Part shown: one piece after another, positions 1 to 9,735 of the stretch | Layout: each line of letters opens with the position of its first letter | How positions within the stretch are numbered: position 1 is the first letter of the stretch | Assembly (NCBI RefSeq): GCF_021018805.1 | Contig: NC_086251.1 | Coordinates: 18,891,098 to 18,955,097, forward strand | DNA length: 64,000 nt | Direction of reading: 5' to 3' | Source of the DNA: Prinia subflava | Taxonomy: Eukaryota; Chordata; Aves; Passeriformes; Cisticolidae | Notes under the pieces: model-generated | The model's database searches: none | What the model was told of the DNA's origin: nothing | What the model saw: only the letters and a program-made list of their open reading frames with translations | Position numbers and translations under genes: made by a program

Positions 1-235
1 GTCCAACCTGGCCTTGAACATTTCCAGGGATGGGGCAGCCACAATTTCTTTGGACAGCCTCTCCCCACCCTCAGATTAAAAATTTCTGCCTTACATGTAA
101 TCTAAACCTGCTCTCTTTTGAGCTTTCCCTTCTTCAGGCTGAACCACTCAACCTGTCTTCATAGGAGAGAGGTCTTTGTTCACTTCATCTCACAGATGCT
201 TCTTCCCTTTTACTTGTCTTAAAGTCCCCATTAAA
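1..235 (-). mobile_element. CR1 LINE 3' fragment, cut by the window edge
   Basis: The text reads as the reverse complement of the CR1 3' region: GGCCTTGAACATTTCCAGGG, a GGGGCAGCCACAATTTC block, then the TTCAGGCTGAACCACTCAACC equivalent of the Leu-Phe-Ser-Leu coding stretch. The true 3' terminus lies left of base 1. The right boundary is approximate. Confidence 0.85.
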
Positions 236-3200
236 TTTCAATGGAAAACAGAAAAAAGCGCTTTTTTCCCATTGCTGACTATTTCCATTAAAAGAAAAAG
301 CTTCATAAGAAAGAAAAATATCCTTTTCTGAATACTTTCCCTCATCCCACCTGTGAAATGCCTTTCAGCTGCACTACAAAACCCATGGCAGCATTCCTCC
401 AGATTCCTGAGGACCCAGTACACTGAAGGACCTGTGGTACATGCCCAAGTTCCAGCCATGGAGGGCACTTTTGTTGCCTCATGGGGCTCCCTCAGAACCA
501 GGCAATACCTTGGGAGGGGACAGAGGTGCCAGACTTCCAGTCATGGGAATGAGCTTGGAGCTAAGAAGGGCAGTGCCCAACTAGGCAATCAACTGGATCT
601 ACTGTCACTGCCTGGTACAAATACATCCAGCCACCTTCAAAATGCCTCTTCTTTTTCCATAGGGCGTTCTGCTTCACGCAATTCAGGCTGATGTGAGAGA
701 AGGCCTGCAATCCCCAGGGAAGCACAAGATCCTAGCAGAAGGTTTTCTGGATGTGGGCCTGCCACATTGCCATTGCCACACCCAGATGGATATCTGCTTC
801 TCTTTCCTTTCCTTTCAGACCCACCTCGGACCACCAGCTCTTTTATTTCCAACCTGACTTTTAAGGCCAGACTCTCACAAGGACATAAAGACCTTAACCA
901 TGGCACTGTGCTGGCTCACAGCCTCCATGAGCACAAACCAACACTCCTCCTTCACTCACTGTTTTCTTGGCAGCACTGTGTCTACCAAGGGCAAAACCCA
1001 GGAATGGTGGCCCTTGTCCCAAAGAGTTACAAGACCAGGAGGTGGGCTTCAAGTAAACAGGCTAGGGGACAGCAAGGAATCAACACCACTGTCCTGGTCA
1101 AAAAAAGTATGTAAAATAACTCTGTAGTAAATGCCAAGATTACTCTGTAGGGCCAGGAGAACCAGATGTTGATGAGAATGCTTTTCCACTCCACTCCATT
1201 ACAATAAATATTTTAGTATTTCTGCTGACAGAGAAAGTGTCTGTAATGTATCCTGATCCTGAAAGTGTAATGGACATTCAACATTTAAAACGCCATCCTC
1301 AGAACTTCCCAAATGCTTGCTCTGTCCCAGGCATTGCTTAGCACCATCTGTGACAGTCCAGTGCATAGCCAGGACCAAATCCTGCAGAAATCCTTTACCA
1401 GATCCTGTCCTTCCCTCTGTATGCACCAAATAAAAGGTGTCCCCTAAAAGCAACCTCACCAGCAAGACATGCCCATGGAAGGCCACCATCCTGTTCAATA
1501 GCAACCTGCATTCCAAGTGTGACATCACTAATTCACCATCTGCACACCCAAAGGCTCATAAAATGAGGTGCTTCTAAGGACAGCAAACCTTCATACCATG
1601 TAGGACAGATTCATCCCCACAGATGAAAGATTCATTTCCCAAGAGTCATTAAATCAGGATGAAAGAGGTACAATGCATCAAGAGACACAAAGCAATAGGA
1701 TTAGATGAACCACATCCCCAAAGTAGTAGGTGCCCACAAAAGCCTGGCTCCTGCAAGCACTCATGCCTTTATGAAGCAAAAGCTGAGGTGGAATCAAGAA
1801 ACTAGAATATGTACCAATTCTGAAAAGAACACTAATTCAGAGAAGATTACTTATTTCCAATGGATTATGAGAGATTGACTGACAGCTGCCAAGGCACATG
1901 ATGACACTCAGGTCTGTGGGAAGGAAATAATTTTGTTTTAAATTTCTAGAGCTGGTATTGTTATACTTTAATGAGTGCAACCTTCAGTGGCGTATAGTAA
2001 ATGTCTCTAGTGATTTTCTTTGCACAAGTGCTAAAGGAACAGGGGAGGCACAAACAAGCTGAGATGAAACTGAAATGAAATGCCTTCCTGTTATTTATCC
2101 AAGGGCTTTCCTCCTCCCACCACCTCCAGACATGAAAGTGATAAAACACCAGAGCTGTGAGTCACCCAGAAAAAAATGAGCAACTTTTCTTCATCATGAA
2201 ACTTGAAGGAAAACAGGGAAGTTACCATACAAGCAGTATTTATGATGAGATGAAACGACAGAGGTAAGGCAGCATGTGATGATAACTCCTGTACCACATG
2301 ACAGTCAAAAAGAACCCTCATTGTCTCTTATAGACTGCTCAGCCCTTTCAGATATGAAGAGAGCACCTAGATCATGTTCCATGCAGGCTGACAGACCAAT
2401 GCACAGATAAGAAGAACAGACACCATTCTGCTTCATAAAGGGAGATGCTGGTGGTCAAAGCAATGGTTCAAGACACACAGTAGAAAGGCTGTGTCAGCCA
2501 AGGACTGAAACCACAGTGTCTAAAACTTGCTCCAGGTTTTGCCATAGGATCATCTATGGATGATCCATAGATCCATTTTGCTCCGGTATCATCTTCCCTC
2601 TCCAGGTTTCAACATACAAAGCTCATGGCACAGAGGCCATCATCACCCCATCCCTATCTCTCCCCTGCCCAGATATTTTCTTTGCAGTAGACAGGATGGG
2701 GAAGACTATGGAAGTACAGACTTGAGCTCCATCTTCCTGCACCAGCAATCTCCTCTGAGAAGTACCCAATCAATTGTTCTAGGTCTTGAATAAGAGGGAT
2801 GGAGTCACTGCCTTTAAAGACAGAACATCTTTTTGCAGTCGTAAAGACTGAAATTAAAAAGGATTTGGGAGAGGAGGGTTGATTTTTAAAGCAGAATTGC
2901 ACATTGCAGCTCCCCTTCACACTTTGGAGTCTGTCACTGTTCACTTCTCAGCCATGTGCATCGACCACCAGGAAGAGACTACAGGGGCAATGCCCAAATT
3001 TTGGGTATACATGGCAACATCCCTTTCAAGCCTTTCCATACATTCAGTATATGTCTCCAATACCCTAAAGTGGGGGCAGCCCCCCTTGATCAATTCCTTT
3101 AGGGCTCAAAGAGTGATCCTTCCAAAGAGAAAGGACTTCTTAACATCTTCTACCAGTGATGCACCAGGGGAACTGAGCTGTGCAAATCTTCACCTGGAGT

Positions 3201-6200
3201 GGAGGATTTCCTTTCAGTACCACAAAGCCTGCTGACTGATGACGTGGCCATGCAGGATGTTTGGCAGACTGGACATCAGCACCCATGGCTTTCTTTCCAT
3301 ACGGTTAATGATTGCTCCCAACTCAGCTGTGGTGCCTGCAGCTGGAGCCTATGCAGCTATTCCTGATGGGGTACCAGCAAAGCAGGGGCAAATTTAAATC
3401 CTAAAGCTGGTGGGCCATGAGCAGGCATTTACAGTTATTGCCCAGGCTACCTTTGGAGGAGAGGAAAATGCCACTTGCCTTTCCAAAATGGAAAAAAAAA
3501 ATGCAGGCGAGTCACCCTGCAGCTCCCAGACACAACCCCCTTTCCTTCCCACGGCATTTGAGGGAGGAGATGTGACTTCAGCCAGCCCTGGCACGACAAA
3601 TGTCTGCTGGCTCTCCCTGGCATTAGCAGACTGTTCACTCCTGGGGGTCTGTGTCAGTCCATACAGATCTCTGATTCATCCTAAACCGCTTTGCTGGCAT
3701 GCACTGGATTAAGGGCCCTGCACTCCCGTGACCTTAGCAGAGACAAGGCTTCCCCCCTGCACAAAGGCAGGCTTTGCCTAAAGCCAGACATCTATGACCA
3801 AAAACATCCCTCTCTAAAGGTCCCATCCCACATGGCCAGCAGCAAGATGCAGCTTGCAAATGATGCAGAGGTCACAGCCTCCTCCTATGACTGATGCTTC
3901 TGGCTGAAATCCATTTCAGGGCTATGATGAATAAATTATCCTGCTGTTGCAGTGCACACAGCACAGCCTTTTTTATCTGCAGAACTGTGCTGCCTGAACT
4001 GTGTAGATTCTTCCATGGCACTAGCCATTTCCTAACCTTCCCAGCAGAGTCAGGCTGGTGTTTAAACTTGGATTCAAATCACAGTGGAGACAGACCATGT
4101 GAGCCTCCCTCTGCTGAACCCTGAATAACACAGTTTAGCACTTCTTTGCAGGTTTGACAAACCTTAACTCTGCAAAACAATGTCGTCCTTTCATGGACTC
4201 CTTTATTTTTGTACCCTTTCCCTTGTGGAAGTTCAGCCAGAAAATGGCACCACTGCATCATTTAACCCCACCCATATGAGGAATTGTGCTAGGTGTCGCT
4301 TTTTGATGATCTTGCTACTGAAATTAAATCAGGTTGTTACAAAATGTGTCTAGAACAGAGATGGAGACAGATCTGCGGCAATGATGAGCACAGGGAGCCC
4401 CAGGGCATTACTTTAATTAAGATAATCCTATTTGTTGCTCATCCTGAAACAGGTTATGCCAGAAATTATTTCAGCTCCTAGCCAGGCCATTCTAGGTAAG
4501 AAACTGTAAAAGGTCCCCCTCTTTTTTTCCAGCATTATTTCCTATAATCTGTGACAGTCACAAGACCCAGACTGCAATCAGCAGCACACAAGGATGCACA
4601 CAGGCCGCAGGTGGGGGAACAAAAAGCCAAACCTGCTGCTCTCTGGCGGTGGCTCATGTCAAGGGTGTGAAAAAGCTGCTTTCTTGCCCATTGACAGGTG
4701 GCTGCTTTGGGGTCAGTGTCCTGGATGGGTACACAACCTCACTCCACCTGCTGACATTTCACAACACAGAAAATGAGACAACAACCTAAGCCGCAATCAG
4801 ATACTAAGATGCTGCAAAACGCAAAGGCTTGCTTGCTAAGTCCCTCTTCATCAAGGACTAGATATGATCAGATGTCTGCCAGCTCCAGCATGTGAACAGG
4901 GACCGAAAAGGTTGGCCCTGAAGTCCAGGAAGACCCAGTCTGGAAAATAAGATGGGTTTCTATATCATTCAAGCAGAGTCAAAGTCAGGGCAACTTCCCT
5001 GTGAAACTGATTGTGGTTCCTGCAACAAGATTTTTTTTCCTCTCTAATAAAGCACAGCATATCAAAATTAACATCAAAAGGAAGGTTCTTGTTTTCAATA
5101 AGAGCTTTTTTTCAAAGATGACACCTTAGTCATTGTTAAAATAACACAGAGGCTGTCTTGTGACATTTGAGTTTCAATCGTGTCAGCCAAGTGGTGGAAA
5201 CAAACCTGAAGGAAACATACAATGCAGATCTGGCAGTCTGAGCGCTCAGAGAAGGAACAAAACCAACCCACTCTGCTTTAGAAAAATCAGATCAAGGGCT
5301 TGTCACATCTACTTTAGCTAGAACAAAACACACAGCCCTCTGACATGACTGTGATCACAGCATAAGGTCCTTGAAATGCCACAATTGAACCGCATCCAGC
5401 TGCGGCAGCAGGAATATCTGAGTAGCTTCCATGCTCCTGACACAAGAGCATGGGGTTCACATCTAGGTGTAGGATACAATCTAATTTTACTCTTTTTTAT
5501 TAAAAGGCAGCACACTTCTTTTGTGCCTCTCAGCATCTTTGCATTTAACAGTGTGTGGCTGCTACAGACCTTACAGCCTGCACTTGCCTTGGTGCAAGGC
5601 AGTGGGTGTTAGGCTGGACACAACTGAAACCAAAGCTCCTTTCTACTCCCCAGGGTCACCAGATGCTCCTTCCCTGCCTGGGGCCAAGCACTGCTTCTCT
5701 GTTTGCTGGGAGAGGGGATGGCCATTTCCGGTCTCCCAGCATGGGACAATGCCACCTCTGTGTCCAAGAGTCATTGACTATTTACAGGCTGTTATTTATA
5801 ACATCTTTTATTCTACAACAAGAGCTTTCTGATTTTCTGACCCAAAGACCCTCAAAACCCACTTGCCAGTCTGACCCTTCGCCATCCAGCAGGTCTGAAC
5901 GACATCAGCTACAGCTTAACACCCCCACTAATTATCAAGGGAAATCCAAAACAGGGATCAGAGATCGCTACCATTCCACTGCAGTCATGCTGGATCCTGC
6001 CTGTCCCCACCATCTGACCCAGGAAAGCCAAAGTGTGCTAAGATCACTCATCATTACCCACCCCAAACACCCTCCAGGACCTGAAGGAATTCCCTGTACC
6101 CCACTGGAATTTGATGGTTTACCCACAAGGTCACTAACCAATTAGTGCTAACTTCTAATTAGAAAGAACCAAGTCACAGGAGAGCCTCCAATTTTGCCTG

Positions 6201-7338
6201 TGGAGCCGCACTGATTAACAAGGTAATTAGAACACCCTGAAGTGAATAGATGGATTATAAAACCCCAAGCCCACCTCCACCCCATCCCTGCTGTCATGAA
6301 GATGATTTTGTTTCTGGTTTGTTTTTTTTTTTTAAAGAGTGAGACTACAGTTGGTCTTTGGCTGGCTGAACTGGACATGACTCCTGATAGCTGGGCAAGG
6401 AGGGTGCTCTGCTCAGTGTTGCCCCTACAGCTATGTAGATATTTCTCTCTACATAGGCCTTTTAACCAAGCTCAAATTTCACACAAAGACTCCCTGCAGG
6501 AGCTAGAAGCAATGCAGGTAAACATCCCAGTCCTCCTGCTAAACATCAGAGGCCATGGCAGCAAGGCCAGGCTTCAGCCCATTCCTGTGCAGAGTGCCAC
6601 AAGCAGAGCAGGTCAGATACAACACTCCTCTCCTTACCCAGCAAGGGTCTTGTCATTAGGTTCAAAGGGGGTTTTGTTTCAAGAGGTTTGTAAGAGGAAC
6701 ATATAACACATACTATTTATTAAAAACAATTTTGTTTTGAAGTGGTGTTTGGTGCAGAGTTCATTTTAACACCAAAGCCAAGACATAATGTTGGTGTCTC
6801 CATCCTTGATTTCCACAGAGTGTACACAATATAATACCTAAGTGGCTTCTCACAGGCACAGCTAGGAGTAAAATACAAAATCTGAGTATTGTTCTAGACA
6901 AACAATTCTTCCCCCAGGGAGAATTCCAAGGAACATCAACTGGGCCGTATCAGTCATGTCTCCCACATCATTTCCAGGAGGTGGAGGCAGAGAAGCGACC
7001 TGTGGTGTGCCCTGCCCTCTGCTCTCACAGGGCAGGGAGCCAGCTGGGCACACGAACATCCCTGCTGTGCTCCTGCTTGCATAAGGAGGCAGAACTGCAA
7101 ACATGGCAGCAGCATTTAGGAAACCCTTTTTAAAGCTATGTAAGTCAGAACAGGACTTCTACCTCGACTGGTAACCCAGAAATTTCTAGGAAAGCTTTAA
7201 AATATTAAAGACTAACAAAGAGAATCAGGCAATGTTCCAGAGATCTCCAGTTTTTTGTTGGCTTTTTAAAAGCCTGACTCATCACAAGGATCGTCACACC
7301 CACCCTTCCAGACATACACTCTTTCTTTTCCTCCTTAC
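236..7338 (-). other. Intron of the USP6NL-like gene; no supported gene
   Basis: This 7.1-kb stretch lies after the last visible coding exon. I found no TBC-domain exon in it on the minus strand and no conserved protein on the plus strand. It contains a near-perfect palindrome at 2552-2572 and scattered short homopolymers. A 196-codon open frame at 5555-6145 has no recognisable similarity or splice support. Confidence 0.6.
2552..2572. repeat. 21-bp near-perfect palindrome
   Basis: The arms ATCTATGGAT and ATCCATAGAT are exact reverse complements separated by one G. It could extrude as a small cruciform or form an RNA hairpin, or be a symmetric protein-binding site. No neighbouring feature explains it. 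Confidence 0.8.
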
Positions 7339-7419
7339 CTTGTCACTGTTTCTGTATTTGCCCCATTTCCTCAGCATCTTAAGCCACTTGTCCACGCGTT
7401 CTATTTCCTGCTGTTTTTG
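7339..7419 (-). CDS. USP6NL-like: USP6NL-like exon leading toward the TBC domain
   Basis: The acceptor is CTTGCACCAG/CAAAAA and the donor is GACAAG/GTAAGGAGG. The 81-nt exon encodes 27 residues, phase 0 at both ends. It opens [10 protein letters not shown] and closes with [17 protein letters not shown]. In USP6NL the equivalent Glu-Ile-Glu-Arg...Lys-Trp-Leu-Lys-Met-Leu helix lies immediately before the Tyr-Lys-Gly-Ile-Pro start of the TBC domain. The next exon should carry that motif; I looked for it on the minus strand down to base 1 and did not find it, so it should lie left of the window. Confidence 0.92.
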
Positions 7420-9727
7420 CTGGTGCAAGGGAGAAGACAGGACAAATTTAAGAAAAAACTCCCCAGGAGATGCCTCCTGAAAACACAAAACTTCATTCTC
7501 TTAGGTTTAAACTTCGTATCAAAGACCTCACATTAGGGATGGGAATAATCCACAGGTGTGTGCAGGAACTGGTAATTTCAGCACTTGGTAATTAAAAGCA
7601 GCATTGGTGAAAATGGCAAGACACACAAGCTTAACATAGAGAAAGCATTCCTAAGAGTATTCCCTGACAATAAAAATCTTTGCTGGTCCAGCTAGACTCA
7701 AACCCTATTGCTCTATCAGATCAGCAGAAAAGTGATTCAATCCCATTTAGTAGGGTCTTAACAGAGGACATGATCTCATCACAGGGGAGATGAGGATGGA
7801 GATGATGGTAACCCACAACTTCCACCACCTTCCCTTGCACATGCAGTCCCCTTTATGTGCCACAGCTGCTGAGCACTGTGCCAAAGCAGAGGGAAAAGCC
7901 CAATATTGCTTTAGGAGGTGCTTTTTCCATGCCATGTGGAGGAGGAAAGTTGTTTGACCCAGCAAAATAAAAGTTCCAACAGCTGAGCGTTGTGCAGAAT
8001 CTCCACCTCTGGGTGAGCAGCAGTGACCAGTGGGTGCTGGCTGCCTGCTTTGCTCTTACTTGCTCACTTGTTTCCTCAAAAACCATTCCCTCCCCAGCTG
8101 GTGTGAAAAGAATGCCACATCCACAATGACAGAGCTGGCAGCTCTCACCTTCTCCTCCAAGGCGGTGCGGGTTGGCAGCTCCTGCTCGCTGGAAAAGCAA
8201 GGGGTCACTGGTTACTCCATGGGCAGGAAAGGTGTGGAGGAGCACAGGGTGCTGCAGCTCACAGACCACCTCAGACACCTGACGGAGGCGTCCTGAGGAC
8301 TTCGTGCCCTTCCTACAGCTGTCCACAGTATGAAAGAGGCAGGGAAAGCACCATCCAAAATCCCACCACCCAACAGGAGCTCAGGGGGGTAATTGAGTAC
8401 TGGAAATTGATAACTGGATAGCACTGGTAATTGATAACTAGAAATCCTGGGCATGTATCTCCTCTTCAATACACACATGATCAGCAATTTAAAAGGTGGG
8501 GAAGCAGAATTTCTGGACAACAATTGCTTAAAACCCCCCTCCTACATACAAAACACCCACTAGTATAACTTTAGTTCGGAATCAGAATAAAAACAGTTCT
8601 TTTTAAGCATTCTTCCCAGGCACGGGGGGGTATCTAATTCATCTCCTCCTTAGGATGGAGATTTCCCAAGGGAATCGAAGATGATCAGGTATCTTGTCTG
8701 GTCTCTCCCCACACCTCCCTGAAACATCAGGTGCAAACACAAGAGTCTCTCCCTCTGTGACACACCATGGAGCCACAGGAGCATCGGCCTGCACCTTCTA
8801 ATGCCAGGCTTGTCGTAGGAAACCATTTCTGAGCCTTGTCTTGCAGCAGATTGAAAGCATCAGGGTCTGGACATGCACAGTTGAGGAAGGAGGCCCATTT
8901 AGTCTTTCCTCCTGCATTTGGGATTGATCAAGCCAAGCCACAGAGCAGCTTGTGGGAGACATGCTGGGCCACTCATGCTCACTGCAGGATGGTCCACACA
9001 CAACACACAAAGGTCAGAGAGGAAAGGAGAGGGCAGGAGGACTTACTGCAGGAATCCAAACCGGTCTGTGACTTTGTAGAGCGTGAAATCAGCATCTTCC
9101 CACTGGTCAATCTGAGCTCCCTCCTGTCTGCCCTGAAAGCAGAAAGGACACCTGTGAGCTGGTCCCAGCATCAGGAATGCCCCAGTGTCAGCATCCTGCA
9201 CCCAAAGCCCACATCCCTCTCTCCCGAACGATAAAAGGCACAGAACCAGGAGAGCAAAACCTGCACTGAAGAGCCAAATACAAGGCAGGCAAGAGAAAAA
9301 TGCCAAGTTCAGCCTATCCAGCATTCCATGTGTACCTCTGCTAGAGGCTGGGAAAAGCTGTACACCAGAAAAAAACTGGTGCTGTTGGGCATAAGCCATG
9401 CTGGTGTTAAGGGAGCACTGAAGCACCAGAAACTCAGCACCTTTCAGTATCTATGCTGAGCACACATGGGACCCTCAACAAACTCCAGGGATGTAGTGAG
9501 AAGGGATGTACAGGAAGAGAGAGCTGACATGAAGCCTAATGGCATGAGGGTTACTGGGGAGATGCATGCAGGGAGGCAAAAGTTCTTCTTTGATGCACTC
9601 CTAATTGATGAAACAGCTTCAGCCCCAGCCAGCATGCTGGGGAGAGACACGAGGCCGGTACCTTCTCATACTTGGCGACGATTTCTGCTTTTTCCTGGGC
9701 TATTAAAGACTCTATATCCTTCTTCAT
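7339..9727 (-). CDS. USP6NL-like: USP6NL/RN-tre-like RabGAP, N-terminal part (join of four exons, partial)
   Basis: Four minus-strand segments (9727-9662, 9132-9047, 8188-8149, 7419-7339) join through GT/AG sites with compatible phases (0, 2, 0) into 91 codons without a stop. Diagnostic stretches are [37 protein letters not shown] and [17 protein letters not shown]. They follow in order the known N-terminus of USP6NL (RN-tre), just before its TBC domain. Family members are Rab GTPase-activating proteins that act in endocytic and Golgi traffic; RN-tre acts on Rab5 and Rab43 and binds Eps8. The TBC domain with its Arg and Gln fingers is not in the window, so GAP activity cannot be judged here. 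From remembered human USP6NL I judge clear but incomplete similarity, so this may be a paralogue related to the TBC1D3/USP6 branch rather than the true orthologue. Family assignment is firm; orthology is not. Confidence 0.85.
8149..8188 (-). CDS. USP6NL-like: USP6NL-like 40-nt small exon
   Basis: The acceptor is GCTTTTCCAG/CGAG and the donor is GAGAAG/GTGAGAG. The exon contributes one base that completes the split His codon, then 13 codons reading [13 protein letters not shown]. The Glu-Leu-Pro core matches the family at this position. It is too short to stand out as an open frame; its reality rests on the two good splice sites, the exact phase match on both sides and the conserved ELP motif. 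A longer open frame covering it on the same strand (7853-8326) is incidental. Confidence 0.88.
8399..8446. repeat. Two copies of a 24-bp tandem repeat
   Basis: Units at 8399-8422 and 8423-8446 share ACTGG-AATTGATAACT with three or four differences; a further partial unit (GGTAATTGAGT) precedes them. It lies in the intron between the 40-nt exon and the 86-nt exon of the USP6NL-like gene. Confidence 0.8.
9047..9132 (-). CDS. USP6NL-like: USP6NL-like exon 2 of those visible
   Basis: The acceptor is CTGCTTTCAG/GGC and the donor is CTGCA/GTAAGTCC, close to consensus. The 86-nt exon encodes 28 full residues starting Gly-Arg-Gln-Glu-Gly and ending [14 protein letters not shown], plus two bases (CA) of a split codon. 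Joined to the first base of the next exon these form CAC (His), giving the family-typical GFLH followed by an acidic ELP motif. The [10 protein letters not shown] string is the strongest single identifier of the RN-tre family in the window. Confidence 0.92.
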
Positions 9728-9735
9728 ATCAGAAG
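9662..9735 (-). CDS. USP6NL-like: USP6NL-like exon with candidate start codon
   Basis: This 74-nt exon has a strong acceptor: a long pyrimidine tract followed by CTTACAG on the minus strand. Its donor reads GAGAAG/GTACCG. The first in-frame ATG is at 9727-9725 and gives 22 codons ending [13 protein letters not shown], which is the family's N-terminal signature. Eight nucleotides lie between the acceptor and this ATG and encode (x)-Ser-Asp in the same frame. Since human USP6NL begins Met-Asn-Ser-Asp, translation might start in an upstream exon and only enter here. I chose the ATG at 9727 because no upstream coding exon can be identified. The exon ends in phase 0. Confidence 0.85.

Noticed and set aside
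5555..6145. 196-codon open frame on the plus strand
   Set aside because: No recognisable domain, no splice sites bounding it, and it lies inside an intron of the minus-strand gene.
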